Assembly (NCBI GenBank): GCA_049585795.1
Contig: JBAVAQ010000007.1
Span: 248,001-312,000 of the forward strand
DNA from: JABDBE01 sp049585795
Lineage (GTDB): Bacteria; Acidobacteriota; Terriglobia; Terriglobales; Acidobacteriaceae
Reading direction: 5' to 3'
Length of the DNA: 64,000 nt
Position 1 is the stretch's first letter, and each line of letters begins with the position of its first letter. Below, piece after piece: positions 32,834-40,820 of the stretch. Position numbers and translations under genes: made by a program. The notes under the pieces are model-generated. The model did no database searches. It had not been told where the DNA came from and was given only the letters and a program-made list of their open reading frames with translations.

Positions 32834-33661
32834 TTAATTTCTCTGCACCGGCACTTTGGTAATACATCTTAGCCCCGCTGGTTGTGGAAAATCCGCCGGA
32901 CGAATGGCTGCGGCCAGAGCGCGCAAGCCCTGAATCAGGGTAGGCGCTGGAGTATTTAGAAATTCATCGCGAATACAGTAGACCCGGCATTCTCTTGCGG
33001 CGCGCATTTCTTCCCATCCGCGGTCGCGAATGATTTTTTCCAAAGGAACCCGATCGCCGGCGCCGCACCACGCGGCGACGACCACGTCAGGATCTTCCGA
33101 AAAAACAGCTTCGCCGGAAATTTGTTTCCCCGGAGAGCCGACAAATTCTCCGCCTGCGGCCGCGGCCAACTCAGCCACCCAGGGCTGAGAGCAGATCAAA
33201 GGCTTGCCCCATTCTTCGCAATAAATGCGAACCCGCTTCGTGCCATTCATTTGCCGGCGGACAGCTTCAATCTCTTGCTGCATTTCACTAATCACTTGCT
33301 CACCGCGATCGTGCGCACCCACGATTCCTGCGATGGCCGCGATATCGGCGTAAATATCAGCCAGCGTCTTCGGCGCCAGGCCAAGAAAGCGCGCCCCGGA
33401 CTTCAGGATTTCCGTCACCGCTTTTTCCTGATAAGGCACGGAAGCGATCACCAGGTCCGGCCGTGCGGCGACGATCTGATCGGTGCTTGCGGTCCAGGAA
33501 TCGGCGACGATTGTCGCTCCGTGGTTGCGGATGTCGGGGCAAACATCCGCGCAGTATCTCGTGCAAGCGACGATGCGATCAAGCTGGCCGACGGCAGCAA
33601 GGATTACGCTCGCGCTCGGCTGCAAGGAGACAATTCGTCGCGGAGTGTGATCACAAGGCAC
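32834..33661 (-). CDS. BtuF-like cobalamin-binding protein without signal peptide
   Basis: A 275-aa protein of the periplasmic-binding-protein class III (TroA/BtuF) fold: RRIVSLQPSASVILAAVGQLDRIVACTRYC, PDLVIASVPYQEKAV, a central helix near residues 110-140, and YCEEWGKPLICSQPWVAELAAAAGGEF. These are typical of vitamin B12-binding BtuF proteins. The start (GTG 33661) gives no signal sequence or lipobox, so export is not evident, and no permease or ATPase gene follows. It could be a cytoplasmic corrinoid-binding protein. It heads a run of GAF and Nudix genes on the minus strand. Confidence 0.8.
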   Translation of the reverse strand: MPCDHTPRRIVSLQPSASVILAAVGQLDRIVACTRYCADVCPDIRNHGATIVADSWTASTDQIVAARPDLVIASVPYQEKAVTEILKSGARFLGLAPKTLADIYADIAAIAGIVGAHDRGEQVISEMQQEIEAVRRQMNGTKRVRIYCEEWGKPLICSQPWVAELAAAAGGEFVGSPGKQISGEAVFSEDPDVVVAAWCGAGDRVPLEKIIRDRGWEEMRAARECRVYCIRDEFLNTPAPTLIQGLRALAAAIRPADFPQPAGLRCITKVPVQRN

Positions 33662-33710
33662 GATAAACCAATCTTACAAGGCTTTGGATTCGATGCGCGT
33701 AGCGACCAAG

Positions 33711-33780
33711 GAGACGTTGCAAGCAACGTCTCTAGTAGTTTGTACAGACGTATCCTGTCGAGGCGTAGCTTGCTACGCCT
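33711..33780. repeat. Two palindromes, family D
   Basis: GAGACGTTGCAAGCAACGTCTC at 33711-33732 and AGGCGTAGCTTGCTACGCCT at 33761-33780 are perfect or near-perfect palindromes. The second has the GTAGCTTGCTAC core of the repeats at 3559-3627. They separate the BtuF-like and NifU-like genes, which diverge. Confidence 0.75.
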
Positions 33781-33808
33781 CCAGTCCGAGCACGTTACAA
33801 TTCTAGAG

Positions 33809-34168
33809 ATGTATTCTCCCGCGCTTCTTGATCACTTTGAGCATCCGCGAAACCCGGGCGAAATTGTGGATGCCGACGTCACCGTGCAAGTCGAAAATCC
33901 CGCCTGCGGGGACATTTTGAAATTAAGCTTGAAGGTCGCGAACGGCCACATCGCAGAAATCCGATTTCTCGCCAAAGGATGCGTTCCTGCCATGGCTTGC
34001 GCCTCTGCGCTCACGGAATTGGTTTGCGGGAAAACTATCGAAGCGGCGACCGGATTGCGACGCGAAGAAGTGGTGCAAGCCGTCGGTGGTCTGCCGGAAA
34101 CTTCCGTCCACGCCAGCCATCTCGCGATGGACGCTTTTGCTGCGGCGTTAAAGCAAATCAAAATCTAG
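33809..34168 (+). CDS. NifU/IscU-like iron-sulfur scaffold with altered ligands
   Basis: A 119-aa protein matching the IscU/NifU N-terminal scaffold: MYSPALLDHFEHPRNPG, NPACGDILKLSLKV, FLAKGCVPAMACASALTELVCG, HASHLAMDAFAAAL. The scaffold ligands of IscU are three cysteines and a nearby histidine. Here C33 and C58 correspond to the first two and H101 to the histidine, but the third cysteine is alanine (A102 in HAS). Extra cysteines C64 and C73 are present. The frame reaches to 33122, but ATG 33809 is the family start. A cysteine desulfurase gene is at 52139 but not adjacent. Confidence 0.85.
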   Translation: MYSPALLDHFEHPRNPGEIVDADVTVQVENPACGDILKLSLKVANGHIAEIRFLAKGCVPAMACASALTELVCGKTIEAATGLRREEVVQAVGGLPETSVHASHLAMDAFAAALKQIKI

Positions 34169-34199
34169 CCACGGATTTCACGGGTGACCCCAGATATTG

Positions 34200-34260
34200 C
34201 CAGACGGAGGAAAAAGCAAGTCCCTCCCTCCGCTTCGCTCTGGTCGGGATGACAGAGGTT
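34200..34260. repeat. Family A variant
   Basis: TCCCTCCGCTTCGCTCTGGTCGGGATGACAG-type string at about 34220-34256 shares the GGATGACAGAG end with family A and with 7195-7208. It lies between convergent genes. Confidence 0.4.
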
Positions 34261-34264
34261 TTTG

Positions 34265-34987
34265 TTATTGAGATTGACTGCCATCCGGCCAGTAGATTTT
34301 CCAGCCGCGTTCTCGCGCTAGCTGCTCCAGATCTGGGTTCGGGTTCACGGCAAACCCATGCTGGGCAATCGCCAGCATCGCGGCATCCCAGCGCGAGTTG
34401 CCGAATGCCGCGTCGGGATCCTTCCCAATGACATCGCGGATCGCCCGCGGCTTGCCGTCACCGGACGGCACTCGTATTAGGCGATTGGTAATGCGTCCGC
34501 CATCGATCTCGACAGAAGCGGCTAGAATCTTTTTCGCCTCGATCCCAAAGTGTTTCATGGCGGCTTGAATCACCCATTCGTTCGTCGAGGAGACTGCCCA
34601 GACACCACAACCCTGGCTCTGCAGGCGCTGCACCAGATGCCGCATCTCGGGAAAAATTCGCTTCACGAAAGTTTCGTCAAAGAATTCTTCGGCGAGCCTT
34701 TGCACCTCAGACTCGGCGAGCCCGCTGTGGATGGCCACCATTTCGCCGCACATGTCATCTTCGGTGACCTTGCCGGCTTTGTAGTCGGCATAGCGCGCCC
34801 GCACCCAACGCTCAATGTCATTGGAAAGCACGCCTCGCTTCAGTTCCCAGTCGAAGAAACGCTCTCCGGCGTCGCCTGACCACAACGTGCCATCGCAATC
34901 GAAGACCGCAAGTTGAGGCCGAAGACCGAGAACCGAGTCGATAAAATCAGACGAGATGAGAGTTGTAATTGGGGTCAATTCTGTCAT
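34265..34987 (-). CDS. HAD-superfamily (IB) phosphatase, SerB-like
   Basis: A 240-aa HAD phosphatase. The nucleophile motif is FDCDGTLWSGDAG (D30 and D32), motif II is AVSSTNEWVIQAA, and the late motif GDGKPRAIRDVIG with AFGNSRWDAAML supplies the lysine and acidic residues. It resembles phosphoserine phosphatase and related IB members. The substrate cannot be fixed from the sequence; other members act on phosphorylated choline, sugars or glycerol phosphate. It stands alone on the minus strand, facing the NifU-like gene. Confidence 0.82.
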   Translation of the reverse strand: MTELTPITTLISSDFIDSVLGLRPQLAVFDCDGTLWSGDAGERFFDWELKRGVLSNDIERWVRARYADYKAGKVTEDDMCGEMVAIHSGLAESEVQRLAEEFFDETFVKRIFPEMRHLVQRLQSQGCGVWAVSSTNEWVIQAAMKHFGIEAKKILAASVEIDGGRITNRLIRVPSGDGKPRAIRDVIGKDPDAAFGNSRWDAAMLAIAQHGFAVNPNPDLEQLARERGWKIYWPDGSQSQ

Positions 34988-35154
34988 TCCATTTCTGTAT
35001 GATCCGGGGTGTTTCGCGCGTCTTTAGATCAGCGCGCTCCCGTCAACGCCTAACCGGCACGGCGGAACGGCTTGTCGAAAAGTCCCGAAATCAGCGACCG
35101 GGGCATCGGATGGCTGGGCTTCAAGGCCGCGCCTTACGTCGTTTTAGCAACTTA

Positions 35155-35175
35155 CGGCACGGCTGAATCCGTGCC
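35155..35175. repeat. GGCACGG-CCGTGCC hairpin
   Basis: GGCACGGCTGAATCCGTGCC folds into a 7-bp stem with a 6-base loop. It resembles the hairpin inside hpnE (GGCACGACTTCAGTCGTGCC), suggesting the same dispersed family. It lies downstream of the MobA-like gene stop. Confidence 0.6.
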
Positions 35176-35201
35176 CTGCCCAAGACCGATTAAAAAACAC
35201 C

Positions 35202-35828
35202 CTACCGAGATAATGCCGCATACTCCTCGGGCGTGTCGACATTCAAAGTCACCAGCGGATCATCGACGGCAACATAGGCGATGTGCTGCAGATTCTTATG
35301 TTCGATATCGCGAGCGCTCGCGCTCGCCGGAGCTTTCAAAAAGGCTCCAATCATCTCTCTTGCGATCAGATAGGGGTGCCCATGCTTTCCGTTGTATTGG
35401 GGGACGACCGCCCATATGTCGGTGGGAGCCTCGGTGAACGCTGAACAGAGAGTCGTCAACGTCGCAGCGTTGGCAGGCGGCCGATCGACCAACGTGACTA
35501 TCGCAGCGTCGCGGCCATGATTCAGAACTTCCTGTAAGCCCACTTGAAGCGAACTGAATTGTCCGCGATCCGGATCAGGATTCCGGACCAGTGATGCACC
35601 ATCGGCATACACCACCGGAGCAAGATTGTCCTCATTCTTGCCAACCACCACAATGACCGCGTCGCTAAAATCATCGAGCGCCTGAATGGCCGCGGAAAGA
35701 AAAGTCTGCCCTGTGGGGGCAGAGCCGGGCGTAGCCGGCGGCCAGGGGAGCAAAGCTTTGTCTGTGCCCATGCGGGTAGACTCCCCAGCGGCAAGGATCA
35801 CGGCATAGAAGCTGGGCGCACGCGTCAT
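35202..35828 (-). CDS. MobA-like NTP transferase (molybdenum cofactor)
   Basis: A 208-aa nucleotidyltransferase. The N-terminal signature VILAAGESTRMGTDKALL is the NTP-binding loop of MobA/MocA-like enzymes, and VTLVDRPPANAATL and VVPQYNGKHGHPYLI match MocA-type members. These add CMP to the molybdenum cofactor for xanthine-dehydrogenase-type enzymes. Next to it, upstream on the same strand, is XdhC, which delivers that cofactor. No molybdenum hydroxylase gene is in the window. A glycine/proline-rich loop (ATPGSAPTGQT) follows the signature, an extra short insert compared with MocA. Confidence 0.82.
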   Translation of the reverse strand: MTRAPSFYAVILAAGESTRMGTDKALLPWPPATPGSAPTGQTFLSAAIQALDDFSDAVIVVVGKNEDNLAPVVYADGASLVRNPDPDRGQFSSLQVGLQEVLNHGRDAAIVTLVDRPPANAATLTTLCSAFTEAPTDIWAVVPQYNGKHGHPYLIAREMIGAFLKAPASASARDIEHKNLQHIAYVAVDDPLVTLNVDTPEEYAALSR

Positions 35829-35920
35829 GAGCTGAAGATAGCAGAATTTCCGACTAAGGATGGAAAATCAGCGACTGTCAGATCGGTTGTCAGTTACCGG
35901 TTCTCGGTTCTCAGATTAGC

Positions 35921-36781
35921 CTAGCCCTCTTCGCGAACTTTAACTGGATGCTCGGACGGGTTTGATTCGGCATTGCGGCCCTTGAACCAGCTCATGTGCG
36001 GCAAGGCTCGCTCCGCGTGGCGACGGACGGCAATCAATTCCGCCGTTATCGCGACCGCAATCTCTTCCGGTGTAATCGCGCCAATATCCAAACCAACCGG
36101 CGCGTGTACGCGCTCGAATAATTGCGCCGGAATGCCTTCTTTGGTCAGTTCGCGGAAAATCGTAATCGTCTTGCGCTTGGAACCGATCATGCCAATGTAG
36201 CGTGCATCGGTTTGCACCGCCCAACGCAAGACCCGCATATCGTCGCGGTGTCCCCTGGTCACGATCACGATATAGGACGACTGGTTCGGCGCGAGGCCGG
36301 CCATGGCCTGTTCGAAATCCTGCGCGATGACTTCTTTGGCTTCTGGGAAACGGTCGCGGCCGGCGTAGGTCTCGCGATCGTCGATCACTGTAACGTCAAA
36401 GCCTGCTCCTCGCGCAGCTTTGTAAAGATTTACTGACACGTGACCTGCGCCGAAAATATAAAGTAATGCTGGAGGTAAGATCGGTTCGATGAAAATGTCG
36501 AGCGTGCCCCCGCAAACCAGGCCGGTGTCGTACTTCGGATCCTGATTGAGGTTGAAGGTCAGGCTGCGCGGCTTCTCACTCTCCATCACCTCGCGAGCAG
36601 CCTGCCAGACCTCAGCCTCGACGCAGCCTCCGCCAATCGTGCCGGCGATAGAACCGTCGTCCCGCACCAGCATCTTCGCGGTCTCGAACGAGGGGATGGA
36701 GCCGCGCACGTTGACGATGGTCGCCACCGCGCCCCGGCGGCCATCCTGCCGCAGTTTCACGATCTCTTCGTAGATGTCCAT
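35921..36781 (-). CDS. XdhC/CoxI-family cofactor insertion protein
   Basis: A 286-aa XdhC-type protein, needed to insert sulfurated molybdenum cofactor into xanthine dehydrogenase or CO dehydrogenase-type enzymes. The N-terminal XdhC_CoxI domain is readable as GAVATIVNVRGSIPS, GSIAGTIGGGCVEAEV and GLVCGGTLDIFIEP. A Rossmann domain follows with YIFGAGHVSVNLYKAARGAG and YIGMIGSKRK. The start is ATG 36781; TTG 36784 precedes it. Together with the downstream MobA-like gene it forms an accessory pair lacking its hydroxylase here. Confidence 0.9.
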   Translation of the reverse strand: MDIYEEIVKLRQDGRRGAVATIVNVRGSIPSFETAKMLVRDDGSIAGTIGGGCVEAEVWQAAREVMESEKPRSLTFNLNQDPKYDTGLVCGGTLDIFIEPILPPALLYIFGAGHVSVNLYKAARGAGFDVTVIDDRETYAGRDRFPEAKEVIAQDFEQAMAGLAPNQSSYIVIVTRGHRDDMRVLRWAVQTDARYIGMIGSKRKTITIFRELTKEGIPAQLFERVHAPVGLDIGAITPEEIAVAITAELIAVRRHAERALPHMSWFKGRNAESNPSEHPVKVREEG

Positions 36782-36977
36782 CAAGGTTGATTATTGGTTT
36801 TTTCCAAAGGCAAGTCAAACCTCGAGAGCTGCATGTGACTGAAGGCCAGTGTGCGGTCCGCTCCTTCGAAGAAACATTAGACCTGAAACACTGGACTCTA
36901 GTAAGAGCTCTGCGGTTTGGGTAGTATTGCCGGGCCGTTCTTAATCGCAGTCACACAGATCTGGCCAGGGGGAACTT

Positions 36978-38399
36978 ATGAAACACGTAGTCCGGTATGT
37001 CTTTACGGTTGTGCTCGCTTTTATGCTCGGGTCGAACGCGTGGGCGCAATGGTCGTCCGATCCTTCAAAGAATCTCCCATTGTCGAACAAAAGCGATGGC
37101 GCCGACCAAGTGCAACCGAAGGTGAAGCCCTTGCCCGATCACGGATGGTATGTCAGTTGGTTCGATGCCGACCCCAACAGTCCGCCGCCGGTGGGTTACA
37201 GCGTTTTCTTGCAACGGCTGAGTCCCAGCGGCGTCCAAATGTTTAAGCACGATGGTCTCGAAGTAGCCCATTTGAGCAACAGTTCTACTGAAGACTACGG
37301 GCTTGATATCGACACCGCGGGCAATGCGCTACTGGCTTTCCTCGATACCCGCGAGGGACCGAACCAGCAGGTGACGGCTGCGAAGATAAGCCCGGCGGGG
37401 AAGGCCTTGTGGGGACCGCGGGGCGTGCAGCTTACCCAGGGTCACGTTCATAGCCACGCATCGCCGAAAATTGCCGGCACCAGCGATGGCGGTGTCGTCG
37501 TGGCTTGGATCAGCGACAGCAAAACTGTCCTGCAGAAGTTAGACACGAACGGCATTCCGCAATGGGGTAAGGGTGTGGTGTTAAGCAAGTCCGGATACAA
37601 CTACTGGCTGGCCGATCTGCACGCCGCGGACAACGGATCAGTGATTGTTTCATGGGTGAGTAATCAGGGCTTTGGTAGCAACAATCTGCTTCTCACTAAT
37701 AAGGTATCTGCCACGGGCACGCTCCTTTGGGGGAAAAAGCATATAACGCTTTTCGATAACGGCTCCTTGCAGTTTGGGAATTTCCCTTATTTTGTGCCCG
37801 ACGGACAGGGTGGCGCAGTTTTCAGTTGGTACACCAGTTCACCCACGCTGCAGTGTTTTGCCCAGCATATTTTGGCGGATGGCAGCGCGGCCTTCCCGGA
37901 CAACGGTTCACCGGCCTCGACCAATACTTCAAATGTGCGGGTAGATCCCACTGCTTCATACCGTGCCTCGACCGATGAAGTATTTCTGGTCTGGACCGAA
38001 GAAGATTCGAACCAGGTATTGAATGGGATCTACGCCCAGAAGTTCGGCCCCAAGGGCGTCCGGCGCTGGGGACAGACGGGGCTGGTGGTCGTGCCTCTGG
38101 GAACGGATCAGGAGATTCTGCCCACCAACGTACAGGTCGGATCCGGTACGCTGGCGTTCTGGATCGACATGGTGGCTTACGGAAACGCATCCATTCAGGC
38201 CACGCGACTTACGGGTGATGGCGAGGTCAAATGCGCGCAGTTCCCGGTGGCGACCGCGATGTCCAACAAGGGAAGGCCGGCTGCCGACATCGTGAGGGCG
38301 ACGAACCTCTCGGCTATTGCCTTTGAAGATGACCGCCTCGGCAGCAACGGGATTTACGTGCAGAACGTGAACGGAGATTGCTCGCTGGGGCCGAAGTAA
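36978..38399 (+). CDS. Secreted beta-propeller-like protein of unknown function
   Basis: A 473-aa exported protein (signal HVVRYVFTVVLAFMLGSNAWA). The rest has repeated short beta motifs of the kind seen in propellers: VSWFDADPN, VVVAWISDSKTVLQKLDTNGIPQWG, VIVSWVSNQGFG, FSWYTSSPTLQCFAQHI, VWTEEDSNQVLNGIYAQKF. Each repeat ends in a GxxxWG-like turn (GKALWGPRG, GIPQWGKG, GTLLWGKK, GVRRWGQT). No catalytic residues are evident. A strong terminator follows at 38430, and the gene appears to be a single transcription unit. Confidence 0.75.
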   Translation: MKHVVRYVFTVVLAFMLGSNAWAQWSSDPSKNLPLSNKSDGADQVQPKVKPLPDHGWYVSWFDADPNSPPPVGYSVFLQRLSPSGVQMFKHDGLEVAHLSNSSTEDYGLDIDTAGNALLAFLDTREGPNQQVTAAKISPAGKALWGPRGVQLTQGHVHSHASPKIAGTSDGGVVVAWISDSKTVLQKLDTNGIPQWGKGVVLSKSGYNYWLADLHAADNGSVIVSWVSNQGFGSNNLLLTNKVSATGTLLWGKKHITLFDNGSLQFGNFPYFVPDGQGGAVFSWYTSSPTLQCFAQHILADGSAAFPDNGSPASTNTSNVRVDPTASYRASTDEVFLVWTEEDSNQVLNGIYAQKFGPKGVRRWGQTGLVVVPLGTDQEILPTNVQVGSGTLAFWIDMVAYGNASIQATRLTGDGEVKCAQFPVATAMSNKGRPAADIVRATNLSAIAFEDDRLGSNGIYVQNVNGDCSLGPK

Positions 38400-38429
38400 C
38401 CAGCTCAGAAGAAGAGTCGACGGAAAAGC

Positions 38430-38462
38430 AAAAGCCTCGGGTCATCACTCCCGAGGCTTTTT
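38430..38462 (+). terminator. Rho-independent terminator
   Basis: A 12-bp stem (AAAAGCCTCGGG with CCCGAGGCTTTT, loop of 8 bases) ending in a T run, 31 bases after the stop of the propeller gene. It can also work in the reverse direction. Confidence 0.92.
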
Positions 38463-38696
38463 GCGTATAGCCAGTTAGATACGGCCCAACCTGTCAATTT
38501 AGATGGTCCGGCTTCGAGTACTGGAAGTCAAGCGATACTTTAGTGAGTGGAACCCACGGAGGGCGGCAGATTCGAACTGCAGTGGCTGATGAGTGCATGG
38601 GGCTTCAAAGGCCCGTCGGCGGCGCTTCTGGTTTGCGATTCCTTTTCGACAGCTCAATACTGGTTTGGGTATATGATTGGCTGTGGAGGTCGAGTG

Positions 38697-38885
38697 ATGG
38701 CGAGGGCAAATGATCAAATGCCAGACTTCGGGAAGTCGATCAATGTTTTTAATAACGACCCCCGCGTCAAGAACCCCTTTTTACGGAACGGCAGCGGGAA
38801 TCCGCAACCTGCGGGATCGGGCGAACCACCCAAACCCGCAAACGAGCCGAAGGTGTCACAGAGCGACTCTTGCTCCCAGGAATAG
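38697..38885 (+). CDS. Small hydrophilic protein preceding a DUF6338-like gene
   Basis: A 62-aa protein from ATG 38697, with an ideal ribosome site GGAGGT seven bases upstream, so the longer frame to 38547 is discarded. The sequence opens MARANDQMPDFGKS, is rich in N, P and S and ends with a proline/serine tail (GEPPKPANEP). It has no hydrophobic segment. The next gene starts 15 bases later on the same strand, so the two are likely translated together. I do not recognise the family. Confidence 0.6.
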   Translation: MARANDQMPDFGKSINVFNNDPRVKNPFLRNGSGNPQPAGSGEPPKPANEPKVSQSDSCSQE

Positions 38886-38899
38886 AAGAAGAATAGTGG

Positions 38900-39658
38900 A
38901 TGCAATTTGACGTAACTGGCTTTCTAATATTCTTGGGCTTCATTCTGCCGGGCTTTCTCGCCCAGCGAGCGCGTTACTCCTTAGCCCCTCGCTCTCTCAA
39001 GCCGCTATCCCCGATAGCGGAAGTTGGCGAATTCGTTCTCGCTGGCGTCTGGGTGCACGTGTTCTTGGTTGCTATCTTCAGATTGTACTTCTGGGTATTT
39101 CAAGAACAGCATTTCGCAGCGCTCGCGAATACCCTTTACTACAAAAGTCTTCCAAAGTTCCTATGGGCCTACCGCACCTTTGTTTTTACCTACCTCGTTT
39201 TGTCCCTGGCAGTCGGATACTGTTTCGGTTTCATCCAAGGCTGGCTAATTATCAAGCAGCCGGTCCGGAGTTGGCTGGCGCGCAGGCCACTACCAAAGAG
39301 ACTCCTGAAATGGTTAGGAATACCAGGATTCCTTCAAGAGGATCCGGTGTGGTATTTCGTGCTCAAACAGAAAAGCGCCGCGACGATGGTATTTCTGGAA
39401 GTGGAAATGAAGAATGGCGCAGGAATCTATACCGGTCGGCTAACTAGTTACGGGATACTCGACGACTCCGTGAAAAGCAAGGACTTTTACCTGGAGGACG
39501 TTCACTTTAAAGCCGACCGGATCGGTTCGTTCACCCCGTTGGACTGCGACGGAATTCTCTTGAACTTTGAAGATGTGGCCGCTATTCAAGTTCGTAAAGG
39601 GGAACCCGAGGAATTTCTGGAACAACAAGCAACCGTGCCCGGAGACGACGGATTTTGA
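38900..39658 (+). CDS. Membrane protein with DUF6338-like C-terminal domain
   Basis: A 252-aa protein. Three or more N-terminal helices start with FLIFLGFILPGFLAQRARY, then VFTYLVLSLAVGYCFGFIQGW. The C-terminal soluble half follows the DUF6338 pattern: DPVWYFVLKQ, VFLEVEMKNGAGIYTGRLTSYG, KDFYLEDVHF and GILLNFEDVAAIQV. DUF6338 proteins are uncharacterised membrane proteins scattered in bacteria, often near mobile or variable loci. It is closely preceded by the small hydrophilic gene. The family assignment is from memory of its motif order, so it should be checked. Confidence 0.75.
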   Translation: MQFDVTGFLIFLGFILPGFLAQRARYSLAPRSLKPLSPIAEVGEFVLAGVWVHVFLVAIFRLYFWVFQEQHFAALANTLYYKSLPKFLWAYRTFVFTYLVLSLAVGYCFGFIQGWLIIKQPVRSWLARRPLPKRLLKWLGIPGFLQEDPVWYFVLKQKSAATMVFLEVEMKNGAGIYTGRLTSYGILDDSVKSKDFYLEDVHFKADRIGSFTPLDCDGILLNFEDVAAIQVRKGEPEEFLEQQATVPGDDGF

Positions 39659-39683
39659 GTATCGAGGCTGTTGGATACGTCCC

Positions 39684-40706
39684 ATGAAAGCCGTTCGCAT
39701 CCACGAATTCGGCGGTCCAGAAGTTCTCCGCTACGAAGATATTCCCGACGCGCAGCCGCGCAAGGATCAGGTTCTCGTCCGGATCAAAGCCTGCGCCCTG
39801 AATCACCTCGACATCTGGGTGCGCAAAGGACTGCCGGGAGTGAAGCTGCCGCACATTCTGGGCAGCGACATCGCGGGCGAGATCGTGGCTGTCGGCGAAT
39901 ACGTGACGGGCTTCGCCGCCGGTCAGCGGGTCGTTCTTGCGCCGATGCACTTCTGCAATCACTGCGCGAAGTGCGCCGCCGGACTGCAGAATCAGTGCCC
40001 CGTGTTCACGGCGCTCGGCAACGGCGTCGACGGCGGTTATCGCGAATTGATCGCTGTCCCGCCGGTGAACGTGATTCCCATCCCCGACGGTCTGGATTTC
40101 AACCAAGCCGCCAGCGTTCCTTTGGTATTTTTGACCGCGTGGCACATGCTGGTCGGCCGCGCCAGGATTCGTCTGGGACAAACCGTGCTCGTTCTCGGCG
40201 CTGGTTCCGGCGTCGGGATTGCCGCCATTCAGGTTGCGAAGCTATTCCATGCCCGCGTCATCACGACAGCGGGAGACGAAAAGAAGCTGGACAAAGCACA
40301 CGCGCTCGGTGCCGATTACGGCATCGATCATTACAAGCAGAAGATCTCGCAAGAAGTACGGAAGATCACCAACAAAGAAGGCGTGGACATCGTGGTTGAG
40401 CACGTCGGCACCGCTACGTGGGATGAAAGCATGAAATCGCTGAAGCCCGGAGGAACGATCGTCACCTGCGGAGCAACGACTGGCTTCAACGCCGCCTTCG
40501 ACCTGCGCTTTCTGTTCTCGCGCCAGCTCAACTTGCTGGGCTCTTATATGGGAACGATGGGTGAGCTGCGCGAGGTGCTAGGCCATGTTTTCGCTGGACG
40601 TCTGAAGCCAGTCGTGGACCGTACGTTTCCTTTACAAGAAGCTCGCGCGGCCCACGAGTACATGGAGAAGAGTCAGATGTTCGGCAAAATTGTGCTAAAC
40701 CCGTAA
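39684..40706 (+). CDS. Zinc-binding medium-chain dehydrogenase / quinone oxidoreductase
   Basis: A 340-aa MDR enzyme, related to quinone oxidoreductases and class P alcohol dehydrogenases. The N-terminal half has MKAVRIHEFGGPEVLRYEDI, NHLDIWVRKG, a GSDIAGEIVAVG core and a structural-zinc set (CNHCAKCAAGLQNQC). The NAD(P) motif is LVLGAGSGVGIAAIQVAK. The frame reaches to 39567 but overlaps the previous gene, so ATG 39684 is used. The substrate is unknown. It lies 25 bases after the DUF6338-like gene and 114 before nuoB. Confidence 0.87.
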   Translation: MKAVRIHEFGGPEVLRYEDIPDAQPRKDQVLVRIKACALNHLDIWVRKGLPGVKLPHILGSDIAGEIVAVGEYVTGFAAGQRVVLAPMHFCNHCAKCAAGLQNQCPVFTALGNGVDGGYRELIAVPPVNVIPIPDGLDFNQAASVPLVFLTAWHMLVGRARIRLGQTVLVLGAGSGVGIAAIQVAKLFHARVITTAGDEKKLDKAHALGADYGIDHYKQKISQEVRKITNKEGVDIVVEHVGTATWDESMKSLKPGGTIVTCGATTGFNAAFDLRFLFSRQLNLLGSYMGTMGELREVLGHVFAGRLKPVVDRTFPLQEARAAHEYMEKSQMFGKIVLNP

Positions 40707-40711
40707 GGGCT

Positions 40712-40808
40712 AAACCACAGAGGGCATGGAGGTAAACAAACAACCGGCCTGCGATACTGAACGAGCCAGGTGTTTCTTTCGTGTACCTTCGTATCCTTTG
40801 TGGTTAAA
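40712..40808. repeat. Family B inverted pair
   Basis: AAACCACAGAGGGCATGGAGG at the left and CGTATCCTTTGTGGTTAA at the right are inverted copies separated by about 50 bases. This is the cleanest paired example in the window, with AACCAC and GTGGTT as outer ends. Confidence 0.75.
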
Positions 40809-40820
40809 TAATTGATAGCA

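Noticed and set aside
33662..33808. Possible cobalamin riboswitch upstream of the BtuF-like gene
   Set aside because: No B12-box-like string is present; the region is occupied by dispersed palindromes.
38541..38600. A tRNA-like T-arm (CAGTTCGAATCTG on the minus strand) and a GGGC-loop-GCCC hairpin nearby
   Set aside because: No acceptor stem of seven matching bases and no D-arm could be found, and the anticodon-like stem is only four bases. It may be an old tRNA fragment but cannot be supported as a gene.
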